64,000 nucleotides of DNA from Micrococcales bacterium KH10 (lineage in GTDB: Bacteria; Actinomycetota; Actinomycetes; Actinomycetales; Cellulomonadaceae): contig FZPE01000002.1 in assembly GCA_900188465.1 (NCBI GenBank), positions 501,489 through 565,488 on the forward strand, written 5' to 3'. Below the pieces are notes generated by a model. It was not told where the DNA came from. It worked only from the letters and a program-made list of their open reading frames with translations, and did no database searches. Of this stretch, positions 54,122 to 63,000 are shown piece after piece. How positions within the stretch are numbered: the stretch's first letter is position 1; each line of letters starts with the position of its first letter. Made by a program: the position numbers and the translations under genes.

Positions 54122-54538
54122 GTGGTGATTGATGTCTCATTTTCCGTGCTGGCGCTGGTGCTACTGGCGGCGGCTCTCACACCCCTGATGGTGAATCTCG
54201 GGGCGTTGCTCATAGGTTGGGGCGAGCCGTTCACCGCCTTCGCTGGATTTGTCTTCTCGATCTATGGCGTACTGATCGTCCTGAGTGCCGGCCTGCTCGC
54301 GCTATTTGCTGCGGGTCTGCTGATTCGCACGGGGTATCGCGTAACTGGATCACGCGCACAGGCGACCGTGCACACCGCGTGCTTCCTCGGTGCCGTGGTC
54401 GCAGTGCCCGTGGGACTGTTTGTCGCATGGCTGCTCTTGCAAAGCATCCCTCTGGTCTCGCCGGGGACGGTGATGGCCGTCGCAGCGATCTTTGCCGCGG
54501 TGGTCGGCTATCTACTGTGCTGGCGGACGTTCCGCTAA
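54122..54538 (+). CDS. Four-helix membrane protein of unknown function
   Basis: Predicted 138-residue integral membrane protein with four hydrophobic segments (near 5-27, 34-58, 78-102 and 112-130). I do not recognise the family. GTG 54122 or 54125 starts just before the first helix; a longer frame upstream runs through the sulfate-binding-protein gene and was rejected. AGGGA about ten bases upstream may serve as a weak ribosome site. It is divergent from the sulfate operon and is followed by a palindromic element, so it is probably monocistronic. Confidence 0.6.
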   Translation: MVIDVSFSVLALVLLAAALTPLMVNLGALLIGWGEPFTAFAGFVFSIYGVLIVLSAGLLALFAAGLLIRTGYRVTGSRAQATVHTACFLGAVVAVPVGLFVAWLLLQSIPLVSPGTVMAVAAIFAAVVGYLLCWRTFR

Positions 54539-54614
54539 TTTTCCTGAAGGACGAGCTTGCGGCTGTGCTGCAACTCGAGGGGAAAGCTCTCGTTTGTGAA
54601 TGTGGACGAGTTTT

Positions 54615-54669
54615 GCAGTTGTGGCCCGGAAGTTTGTCGGCCACTTTTGCAAAACCTGGCCACAACTGC
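54615..54669. repeat. CCACTTTT/AAAACC palindromic element, family E copy 3
   Basis: GCAGTTGTGGCC (54615-54626) and GGCCACAACTGC (54658-54669) are perfect complements, enclosing CGGCCACTTTTGCAAAACCT. The same words occur at 8240 and 50180. It lies after the membrane-protein gene and before the met operon promoter region. Confidence 0.75.
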
Positions 54670-54707
54670 GAAGGGTCTGCTGAACAGATAGCGACGAGTC
54701 TCACCTT

Positions 54708-54758
54708 GTCCACGATGTGGACCGTGCAGTGTCCACCATGAGATTTTTCGCCTAGAGT
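54708..54758 (+). promoter_or_regulatory. Candidate met operon promoter with three GTCCAC half-sites
   Basis: GTCCAC-GAT-GTGGAC (54708-54722) is a perfect inverted repeat and a third GTCCAC lies at 54731-54736. TAGAGT at 54753-54758 would serve as -10 and places the transcript start near 54765, at the first base of the riboswitch. The -35 (TGTCCA, 54730-54735) is poor and overlaps the third half-site, so an activator or repressor could act here. Inferred. Confidence 0.4.
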
Positions 54759-54763
54759 AGTCA

Positions 54764-54873
54764 CGACCATCCAGAGCGGCTGAGAGTCCTGGCTCGACGA
54801 CGCCGCAGCAACCCCCGACCGTCTCGCGGTTGGCATGGTGCTAACGCCAGGTGCGATGGAATGCCCAAGGAGG
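54764..54873 (+). ncRNA. SAM-I riboswitch (S-box) ahead of metF-metE
   Basis: The sequence has the S-box core in order: CCATC (P1, 54767-54771), AGAGCGGCTGAGAG, the P2 internal-loop region CTCGACGACGCCGCAGCAACC, the P3 hairpin CCGACCG/CGGTTGG, GGTGCTAACGCCAGG, and closing GATGG (54855-54859). AAGGAGG, the metF ribosome site (54867-54873), follows P1 directly with no terminator between, so control of translation initiation is more likely than attenuation. High SAM would then reduce MetF and, by coupling, MetE. Confidence 0.82.
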
Positions 54874-54879
54874 CACACC

Positions 54880-55878
54880 GTGACTAGCGAGGACTATGCG
54901 TGTCCCCCTGGGACAACACTTCGACCCACCATCTCTTTCGAGGTGATGCCTCCGCGCAACCCGTCCGCGGCGCCGCGCTTCTGGAACACGGTAGAACAAC
55001 TCGTCACCGTCCAACCCGACTTCATGTCCGTCACCTACGGCGCAGCCGGAACCGACCGTGCCACCGCACGCGAGGTCGTCGCCCGGCTGCTGCGTTCCAC
55101 CCCGGTCCTCCCTATCGCACACCTGACCTGTGTCGGGCATTCCCGGGCGGACGTCGTTGCCGTAGTGGACGAGTTCCTCAGCGCCGGAGTGCGCTCGTTC
55201 CTGGCCCTGCGCGGGGATCCGCCCGCAGGCCAACCCGAATGGCAACCCACACCTGGCGGGGTGAACTCGTCTGTCGAACTCATCGCACTGCTGCGCGATC
55301 GGGAACGACAACGCTGCGCATCCCACCCCGGCAACGCCCTGCGCGGTGCGGCACAACCGCTGACCATCGCCGTGGCGACCTTTCCCGCAGGCAATCCGGC
55401 GGCGGGAACCACACCGGAACAAGAGATCGAACGGCTGCTCGTCAAGCAAGCAGCGGGAGCGAGTTTCGCGATCACCCAACTGTTCTACGAGCCTGCCACC
55501 TACGCTGACTTCGTCACCAGGGCGCGGTATGCGGGTGTGCAGATCCCGATCCTCGCGGGCATCCTGCCGGCGACCGACCCGGCACGGTTGAATCGTGTCG
55601 CTGAACTCCTTGGAGTGCAAGCGCCACAGGACCTTCTCGACAGTCTCACTGCAGCCGGCTCCGATGAAGACCAATACGAGCGAGGTATCGCCGCGACCAT
55701 CCAATTGGCCCGTGACGTCCTCGATGCAGGCGCTCCCGGCCTCCACATCTACACCTTTAACAAGGCGAAACCAGCACTCGACATACTGACTGGCCTTGAT
55801 CTGATTCCGCATGTCCAACCGCCTCACCAGCACGACACATTGACCGCACCAGCGGTCGCGAAAGGTATCCCCGCATGA
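54880..55878 (+). CDS. metF: Methylenetetrahydrofolate reductase MetF
   Basis: Predicted 332-residue flavoenzyme that reduces 5,10-methylene-THF to 5-methyl-THF for methionine synthesis. TISFEVMPPRN is the N-terminal signature with the catalytic glutamate; FMSVTYGAAGTDR, HLTCVGHSR, LALRGDPP and FAITQLFYEP follow in the usual order. GTG 54880 has AAGGAGG six bases upstream; the upstream ATG 54835 lies inside the riboswitch and was rejected. The stop overlaps the metE start (ATGA), so the two are coupled. The SAM-I riboswitch controls both. Confidence 0.96.
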   Translation: MTSEDYACPPGTTLRPTISFEVMPPRNPSAAPRFWNTVEQLVTVQPDFMSVTYGAAGTDRATAREVVARLLRSTPVLPIAHLTCVGHSRADVVAVVDEFLSAGVRSFLALRGDPPAGQPEWQPTPGGVNSSVELIALLRDRERQRCASHPGNALRGAAQPLTIAVATFPAGNPAAGTTPEQEIERLLVKQAAGASFAITQLFYEPATYADFVTRARYAGVQIPILAGILPATDPARLNRVAELLGVQAPQDLLDSLTAAGSDEDQYERGIAATIQLARDVLDAGAPGLHIYTFNKAKPALDILTGLDLIPHVQPPHQHDTLTAPAVAKGIPA

Positions 55879-58190
55879 CCACCCCATTCCCCGCAGCGAC
55901 CATCGTCGGTTACCCGCGGATCGGCCGTAACCGCGAATTGAAGAAGGCCGTCGAGGCTTACTGGGCGGGCAAGACATCAGTTGAGGACCTTGAAAACACT
56001 GCTCGCGACCTACGTCGCACCACCCGCGAACGTCTAGCCGAGTTGGGCCTTGGCCGCGACAACGCCGCCATCCCGGAGACCTTCTCCTACTACGACCAGG
56101 TTCTCGACGTGACCGCGGCCCTCGGTGCGGTGCCGCCGCGTTTCGCAGGTCTCGAAGGACTCGACCTGTACTTCACGCTGGCGCGTGGTGTCGGCGAGGT
56201 CGCGCCGCTGGAAATGACCAAGTGGTTCGACACGAACTACCACTACCTCGTGCCCGAAATTGGCCCGGACACCAGCTTCTCGCTGAGTTCGCGCCGCATC
56301 ATCGACCAGTTCAATGAGGCCAAGGCGGAAGGGTTCGTCACCCGTCCGGTCCTGGTTGGCCCGGTCACTTACCTGCTGCTTTCCAAGGCGGCTAACGAGG
56401 CCCCCGCAGGCTTCAACCCGCTGGACCGCCTGGCTGATGTCCTGCCGGTCTATCAGGAGATCTTGGCTGAGCTGGCCGCAGCTGGCGCGCCATGGGTTCA
56501 GCTGGACGAGCCTGGTCTGGTCACCGACAACATCGACGTCGACGCATCCCGTGTGGCCGAGGCCGTACGCAGCGCCTACGACACTCTGACCGGTGAAGGC
56601 GCCGCGCGCCCGGCCATCGCTGTGACCGCTGCCTTTGGCGATCTGCGCGATAACTTCGCCGTACTCGCTGCCACCGGCATTGAGGCAATCCACGTTGACC
56701 TGGTTCATGGCGCTGCGCCGACAGCCGCTCCTGGTCTGGAGCACAAGACACTCATCGGTGGCGTGATCGACGGCCACAACATCTGGCGCGCCGACCTGGA
56801 CGTCAAGTTCGCGCAACTGGAGCAGTTGAGCACCATCGGGGCTGCGGTCGTGACCGCCGGCACCGCGACCTCGCTGCAACACGTTCCGCACGACACCGCC
56901 GACGAGCAGTGGTCCGACCCAGAACTCAACGCCAACCTGCACGCCTGGCTCGCGTTCGCGGACCAGAAGGTCGTCGAGGTCGTCACCTTGGCACGAGGCT
57001 TAAGCGAAGGCCGCGATGCCATTGCAGCTGACATCACGGCAGCCTCTGAGGCGCTGGCTTCGCGTGCCGAAGCAGCGGGCGTCAAGGTCGACGCAGTGCG
57101 TGCGCGCACCGCAGCACTGACCGAGAACGACTTCAACCGTGGCGACTACGCCGAGCGCGTCGCAGCCCAGGAAGCCAAGCTGAACCTGCCGGAGCTGCCG
57201 ACCACCACCATCGGTTCCTTCCCGCAGACTGTCGACATCCGCAAGGCTCGCGCCGCGCACGCCCGCGGCGAGCTCTCCACCGAGGCCTACGAGGACGCGA
57301 TGCGCGCGGAGATCAAGCGTGTCATCGAGTTGCAAGAGTCCATCGGGTTGGATGTCCTCGTTCACGGTGAAGCCGAACGTAACGACATGGTGCAGTACTT
57401 CGCAGAGCTGCTTGACGGCTTCGCCGTGACCACCAATGGCTGGGTGCAGTCCTACGGTTCGCGGTGTACACGTCCGTCGATCCTGTGGGGCGATGTCTCA
57501 CGTCCCGAGCCGATGACCGTGCGCTGGGCAACCTATGCGCAGTCGCTGACCGACAAGCCGGTCAAGGGCATGCTCACCGGTCCGGTCACCATCATGGCCT
57601 GGTCCTTCGTGCGTGATGACATTGCGTTGGGCGAGACCGCGAATCAACTTGGTCTGGCGCTGCGCGATGAGGTCGGCGACTTGGAGTCGGCTGGCATCGG
57701 CATCATTCAGGTGGACGAGCCCGCCCTGCGTGAGTTGCTGCCGTTGCGCAAAGAAGACCAGCAGGCCTACCTGGACTGGTCGGTCGGATCCTTCCGCCTG
57801 TCGACCGCCGGGGTGCGTCCGGAAACCCAGATCCACACACACCTGTGCTACTCCGAATTCGGTGAGGTCATCGGGGCGATTGACGGTCTGGATGCCGACG
57901 TGACGTCGATTGAGGCGGCGCGGTCGCGCATGGAGATCGTGCCAGAACTGGCTGAGGCTGGCTACGCGCGTGGTGTCGGGCCAGGCGTGTACGACATCCA
58001 CTCGCCGCGTGTCCCGTCTGCGGACGAGGTCACCGAGTTGCTGTCGCTGGCCGCCGAGGGCGTGCCGGGGAACTTGCTGTGGGTCAACCCCGACTGTGGT
58101 CTGAAGACCCGCGGCTACGCCGAGACCGTGCCGTCGCTGGAGAACCTGGTGACCGCTGCGCGCGTCGTGCGCGAAAAGATCGCCGGCTGA
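55875..58190 (+). CDS. metE: Cobalamin-independent methionine synthase MetE
   Basis: Predicted 771-residue enzyme transferring the methyl group from 5-methyl-THF polyglutamate to homocysteine. The N-terminal half starts GYPRIGRNRELKKA; the catalytic C-terminal half starts near 435 (TTTIGSFPQT) and contains VHGEAERNDMVQYF, SYGSRCTRPSI, IQVDEPALRE, zinc ligands in HTHLCYSEF and NPDCGLKTR, and DIHSPRVPS. Length is normal. It overlaps metF by four bases, and MetF supplies its substrate. Two palindromic elements follow the stop. Confidence 0.97.
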   Translation: MTTPFPAATIVGYPRIGRNRELKKAVEAYWAGKTSVEDLENTARDLRRTTRERLAELGLGRDNAAIPETFSYYDQVLDVTAALGAVPPRFAGLEGLDLYFTLARGVGEVAPLEMTKWFDTNYHYLVPEIGPDTSFSLSSRRIIDQFNEAKAEGFVTRPVLVGPVTYLLLSKAANEAPAGFNPLDRLADVLPVYQEILAELAAAGAPWVQLDEPGLVTDNIDVDASRVAEAVRSAYDTLTGEGAARPAIAVTAAFGDLRDNFAVLAATGIEAIHVDLVHGAAPTAAPGLEHKTLIGGVIDGHNIWRADLDVKFAQLEQLSTIGAAVVTAGTATSLQHVPHDTADEQWSDPELNANLHAWLAFADQKVVEVVTLARGLSEGRDAIAADITAASEALASRAEAAGVKVDAVRARTAALTENDFNRGDYAERVAAQEAKLNLPELPTTTIGSFPQTVDIRKARAAHARGELSTEAYEDAMRAEIKRVIELQESIGLDVLVHGEAERNDMVQYFAELLDGFAVTTNGWVQSYGSRCTRPSILWGDVSRPEPMTVRWATYAQSLTDKPVKGMLTGPVTIMAWSFVRDDIALGETANQLGLALRDEVGDLESAGIGIIQVDEPALRELLPLRKEDQQAYLDWSVGSFRLSTAGVRPETQIHTHLCYSEFGEVIGAIDGLDADVTSIEAARSRMEIVPELAEAGYARGVGPGVYDIHSPRVPSADEVTELLSLAAEGVPGNLLWVNPDCGLKTRGYAETVPSLENLVTAARVVREKIAG

Positions 58191-58223
58191 CTTGTTGCGC
58201 TGGCGCAGCCCATACCTAGCGCG

Positions 58224-58283
58224 GGGCACGATAGTCGTGTAAAGCATCAGTCATGACTGGTGCCGGGCACGACTATCGTGCCC
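58224..58283. repeat. 60-bp palindromic intergenic element, family C copy 3
   Basis: GGGCACGATAGTCGTG (58224-58239) and CACGACTATCGTGCCC (58268-58283) are perfect complements, with one further G:C pair outside. The 28-base centre contains CAGTCATGACTG, itself palindromic. It begins 33 bases after the metE stop and is followed by a family B element, giving two hairpins in series between convergent genes. Confidence 0.8.
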
Positions 58284-58338
58284 CCGAGTGAATAGGGCAG
58301 GCGTGCGCGGCAGCACCGCACGATGTCGTCCCGCTTCT

Positions 58339-58398
58339 GGGTGCGATATTCGGGTTGACCCATGTATATATGGCACCCCGAACCCGAATATCGCACCC
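58339..58398. repeat. 60-bp palindromic intergenic element, family B copy 2
   Basis: The 18-base arms (58339-58356 and 58381-58398, GGGTGCGATATTCGGGTT and complement) are perfect; the 24-base centre contains CCCATGTATATA. It matches the copy at 45880 in length and geometry. It ends 15 bases before the stop of the convergent DUF2510 gene. Confidence 0.85.
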
Positions 58399-58412
58399 GC
58401 AACTGGGGATAA

Positions 58413-58997
58413 CTACAGCACGTCGGCGCCGCGCGACATCTGCTGAACGGAATTGATGAGCCAGCGCCCATCGATCTGACGCAGATAGATGCGATATTCG
58501 CCGTTGTCCTCAAGGTATGCAGTCGACACTCGGACTGTAGCGGTCGCCTTGTTGCCGCCACTTTGCGTCACCGATTCCACCGTCATCGCGAACCCCGGTG
58601 GGTTAGGTGCGAACGAGAGCTGGTCGCAGTCCATCAACTGGCCGCCGCGAAACGTCTCAGTGGTGTCCTCGTTGCCGATCTTGATCACCCGGTCGGTGCA
58701 TTCTTCGGCGGTGAGGAATTCGTCGACAAAACGCTGGGTGACGCTGCGCGGACTATCTGTGCCAGCACGCACGAAACCCGTGGCGACTATGCCGGTGACT
58801 GCGATTCCGACTAGTACTGCCAGCGCGATGATCACGACTTTGAGTACGGGACGCCTCTGATTGCCACGATCGGGCGCCGCCGTCGCAAAGGCAGGCTGTG
58901 TCGCGCCGACTGCCCACGGGATGGCGTTGCCCCACCGCTGACCATCCCACCAGCGCAGCTGTCCGCTGGGATCGCGGTACCAGCCCGGCTCGCTCAT
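58413..58997 (-). CDS. DUF2510 membrane protein
   Basis: Predicted 194-residue protein with an N-terminal DUF2510 motif (PGWYRDPSGQLRWWDGQRW), one membrane helix (KVVIIALAVLVGIAVTGIVATGFV, about 53-76) and an extracellular C-terminal domain. The latter has two cysteines (TAEECTDRV, LMDCDQLS) and ends with a beta-rich segment (TVRVSTAYLEDNGEYRIYLRQIDGRWLINSV) resembling the NTF2-like/DUF4878 fold of actinobacterial lipoprotein-like sensors. GAGAGGAC precedes ATG 58997. Function unknown. Confidence 0.75.
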   Translation of the reverse strand: MSEPGWYRDPSGQLRWWDGQRWGNAIPWAVGATQPAFATAAPDRGNQRRPVLKVVIIALAVLVGIAVTGIVATGFVRAGTDSPRSVTQRFVDEFLTAEECTDRVIKIGNEDTTETFRGGQLMDCDQLSFAPNPPGFAMTVESVTQSGGNKATATVRVSTAYLEDNGEYRIYLRQIDGRWLINSVQQMSRGADVL

Positions 58998-59210
58998 TGG
59001 TCGTCCTCTCGCATATCTTCACCTGCGACATTCATGGCCGATATCCCACGGCGCTTATCCGTGGATAGCGGCAGCCAATGAACCGACGTGATGAATGTAC
59101 CTATTGAGGGTATCGGGGTTCACTGCGAAATGAGTACCCCGCTGTATCAACGTACTGTTCGACGCACTGTCTATCGCTTCGGCACCGCGGCATATCCGGG
59201 CGATGCCCGA
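58998..59210. other. Intergenic region without a recognised gene
   Basis: The 213-base gap contains a hairpin at 59043-59067 (TATCCCACGG pairing with CCGTGGATA, one bulge), which lies in the leader of the DUF2510 gene. Short open frames on the plus strand look like noise. No promoter could be fixed. Confidence 0.35.
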
Positions 59211-60008
59211 TCAGTGGCTCGTGTCGGATGCCGCTTGGCAGCGCGGACAGTAGAAGACTGGGCGTTGGTAGGGTTCGCGTCCGGCGGCACCTCGGACGAT
59301 GGGCGTGCCGCAGCGGTGACACGGTTTGCCTCGTCGGCCATGGGCATGTGACACTCGCGCGTTGAATCCGCTGCGCACCACGCGCAGCATGAGGGCGCGA
59401 GCGGTCAGATAGATCTGGGCGAGGGAGGGCTCGTCAATCGAACCGACGGGTGTCCACGGCCAGATGCGGTGTGCGAAGAGTGATTCGGCCATGTAGATGG
59501 TGCCGATTCCGGCCACGAATCGCTGGTTCAACAGCACTTCGCAGATCGGTAGGGACGAGTGCTCCCGCACGGTGGCGAGAACGCGCGATAGGCCGACGGT
59601 CTCGAAGTCCTGGGCAAGGAGGTCTGGGCCAAGGTCGCCGAGTAGTCGCTGTTCGTCGCGGGTGCGGATGACATCGAGCATGCCTAAATCGATGCCGACG
59701 CAGGTCCATCGGTCATTGCCGAGGACAGCGCGAGCCTTGGGGTTGCGCATGAGTCTGGTCGCGTCTGGACTTCCGGCCGCTGCAATGCGCCAGAAGCCGT
59801 CCATGCGCAGGTGCGTGTGCAAGGTGAAACCATCAGTGGTGCGCTGCAAGAGGTGTTTGCCGTAGGACACTGTTTCAGTAATGCGTTTGCCTAGCAGAAC
59901 CTCGGGCTCAACTGAGGGCCATCGCAAATGAGCCAGGGTCAACTCTGTGCCGCCTAGGGCTTTGCCGAGACGGTCAGCCACGCGCGCGAGCACATCACCT
60001 TCGGGCAC
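59211..60008 (-). CDS. nei: Fpg/Nei-family DNA glycosylase (endonuclease VIII-like)
   Basis: Predicted 265-residue base-excision repair enzyme. The start VPEGD (GTG 60008, read as Met, then Pro2-Glu3) gives the catalytic N-terminal proline after Met removal, and GAGGGA lies four bases upstream. GKHLLQRT, LHTHLRMDGFW, the H2TH stretch (LNQRFVAGIGTIYMAESLF) and the zinc finger CHRCGTPIVRG...YCPRC are all present. The segment resembles Nei2 of mycobacteria. Its start lies inside the end of lhr (14-base overlap), so translation is coupled. Confidence 0.92.
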   Translation of the reverse strand: MPEGDVLARVADRLGKALGGTELTLAHLRWPSVEPEVLLGKRITETVSYGKHLLQRTTDGFTLHTHLRMDGFWRIAAAGSPDATRLMRNPKARAVLGNDRWTCVGIDLGMLDVIRTRDEQRLLGDLGPDLLAQDFETVGLSRVLATVREHSSLPICEVLLNQRFVAGIGTIYMAESLFAHRIWPWTPVGSIDEPSLAQIYLTARALMLRVVRSGFNARVSHAHGRRGKPCHRCGTPIVRGAAGREPYQRPVFYCPRCQAASDTSH

Positions 60009-63000
60009 GGGGTCCCTCGATCCGCAATCCTTGGGTGTGAACAGTGGCACCGGCAGCTATCAGGGAGCGTGTGACCACTACTGCCGGAGAGTCATCGTCA
60101 GCGGTCGCGCGGCGGGCCGCCGCGACAGCATCCAGAGCGGTGACGTCGTTGATCTGTCGCACAGTTGCACGTGAAACGGCGCCTCGCGAAACCGCTTGGA
60201 CCAGGGCACCCGTTGCGATGTCGACGATGGATCTTGGCACTATGGGAGGCACTTGCGATTCAGCGCGACGCGCAGCGGATCCGGGACCATCCGATGCTGA
60301 ATCGTCTCCGATGTCTAGTGCAAGCAACGTACGTCCACCACGTTCCAGGTAAAGCACTGCCCTGCCATCGACCAGCACCACCACGGCACCGGCCCGGCGC
60401 CCTGGTCGGTGCGTTGCTGAGGCTTCGTCACTCCCGTGTGCGACGGCTGGCCAGGGCAGCAATATCCCAAAGGGATTGGCCGGGTCGGTAGCGGCGATCA
60501 CATAGACGTCGCGATTTGGGCCTGTCGTCGTGCGGGCAGAGATCTCAGCAGCGGACCGGGTTGCTGTCGGCGGTGACAGGGTGGCTGCTGTCGGCGGTGT
60601 CGCGGTCGCGGCTCGACGTAGCTCTTCGACCGCTCCGGACAGTGCGAACTGTGCACCGCCCAACCCTTCCACAAAATAGCCTCGTTGTACCTGTCCGGAC
60701 TGCTCCATCTCAGCCAGGACGCGGTACATCGTGGCGGCGTCGGTGGCGACCTGTTCTGCCAACCCCGGCGTGCGGGTGACCACGCCGTAGCGCTGCAACA
60801 GCACAGTGACATCGGCGTGTGCCCGCACGGTCGCCTGCTGAGCATCCGAGGTCGACCCTTGATTCGCGGAGTTCTGCACTGGTAGTGGAAGCGCCGACCA
60901 ACGTCCGCCGGCGCGGGCCGCAAGAATATCGCGCAGGGCGGTGGACGAGTGCTCCGTTGCCGACATAGCCATGCGCATCGAAGCAGCGCTTGACATGGCA
61001 GTTGCTCTAGCATTTTCAGATACGCCGTCACCCGCGCTGGACACTGCAGTTGTTTCGGTATTCCCGGCGGTGCTTACGCCAGCGTTCAATGGGTTCGCGG
61101 CACCCGCTCCGTATGCCAGTGCGCGCAATCCTCGTAGACCGCGTCCCGGTCTGGGACGAGCAGCGCTGCGCGCACTGCGGTGCGCCCCGCCGCGTGCTCC
61201 AATCAGTTCCCGCAGCGCTCCAAAAGAATCCGAGGTGATTTTGGACTGCCACACCAAATCCCACAGGATTTGCGCGACAGTGGGTGCTGCCGTATCGGCA
61301 ACGGCCAGCAGCGAATCGAAGAACTGGCCGCCGCGTTGCAGTGTTTCTAGGACGGTGGTTTCGACGGGCTCAACCGACGCAGGGGCGGACTCAACCGGCG
61401 CAGGGGCGGGCTCAATAGGCGTGCGGGTCTGCGCGACCTCGTCACTCCAGGGCAGGGTCAGCGCGGCTGTCTCCGCTAGATGCAGCGAGATGATGCCGTC
61501 GCCTTTCGCCCCCGGCAATGCCTGATGGCCACACCACAGGATCTCGCCCCGGGCTGACAGCTCATCGAGATATTCAGGACGGTAGTCGGCGACTCGAGCG
61601 GGCAAGATGAACGTCTCAAGGGCCGAGGCCGGGAACCGCGCACCGGAGAGCTGTTCAATCGCCTGCAGCACCCCGTCAGGACCATGAAGGTCACCGCCAT
61701 CCGCAAGGTGCTGCCAGCGCGGTACAAAACGCGCGAGTGCTTCTGGCGAGACGGCTTCAACCTGACCACGCAGCTTTGCGAGGGTGCGACGTCGAATCCG
61801 ACGCAACACGTCAGGATCAATCCAGGTCGGAAGGCGGCTGCCATCATTGAACGTGCGGGTTGGTCCCGCCATCAACAGCCGATCATTGCTCAACCGACGA
61901 GTCAACTCGGCAGCCAGCGCTCCAGTCAGTCCAAGATCATCGGCCAATTCCATCACGGTGAACGGGCCATGGGTACGTGAATAGCGCCGCACCAGGTCAC
62001 CGAGCGGATCAGCAACAGGTTCAAGATATGCCTGTGCAATACCTGCAGGCGGGGGAACTCCAAGCCCATCGCGTAACCGTGCCGCATCGTCGGTTGCCGC
62101 CCACCACAACACCGATGATTCAGAAGCCCCAGAGCGTGATTCGGAAGCGCCGGGGCGGGTTACCGCGAAAACCAATCGCCCGGACTCGCTGGTGAGCCAG
62201 CCGTCCACCACGGATCCCTTATCCAAGGTGCCTTCGACGATCTCATCGGAGACTCTGGCCAGGATCTCGTCGCGCGTCAAAGGACCATGAGATCGCAGCA
62301 GATCCCACAGCCCATCGGTGGTGGTGACCTGACGTGATGGCGCGATGCGCGCGACTTCCGCACTGACCTCTGCCACCACATCGGAATCCAGCAGGTCCGC
62401 CAGATCAGGTGCATCGTCACCGCCGAGAATCTCAGCCAACAACACCGGGTCCAGACTCAACGCCACCGCGCGACGTTCCGCCAAGGGCGCGTCGTTGTCG
62501 TACAGGAACTGCGCGGTGTAACTGAGCAGCATAGAACGGGCGAAAGGCGATGGATTGGCGGTCGTGACCTCGACGATGCGGATGTGCCCGCTGTCGATCT
62601 TGGTCATCATCTCGGTGAGTGCCGGAAGGTCGAAGTCATCCTGAAGGCATTCTCGGACCGCTTCGATCACAATGGGGAAATCCGGAAACTGGGCGGCAAC
62701 ACCGAGTAGTTGTGCGGCACGATGGCGTTGCTGCCACAGTGGCTGACGCTGTCCTGGTTTGCGCCGCGGCAGCAGCAGGGCGCGAGCGGCCGCTTCGCGG
62801 AACCTGGCGGCGAACATGGCAGAACCGGTGATCTGCTCGCGTACCGCGGTGGTGACCTCCGCCGGATCGAGCAGCAGGTCAAGAGCGGCGAGGGAGGGCT
62901 CGTCCTCGTCGCCGCTTGGAGGCATACGCAACACAATGCCGTCATCGCTGTACGACACCGAGGCGTCCAGCCCATACTGTTCGCGAATCCGGGCACCGAT

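Noticed and set aside
54764-54873. SAM-IV riboswitch
   Set aside because: The order AGAGC...GCAGCAACC...GGTGC.AA.....GATGG fits SAM-I better, and I see no SAM-IV-type downstream pseudoknot stem.
59088-59351. Small plus-strand frame before the nei gene
   Set aside because: It overlaps the 3' end of the glycosylase antisense, lacks a ribosome site and has no recognisable motif.
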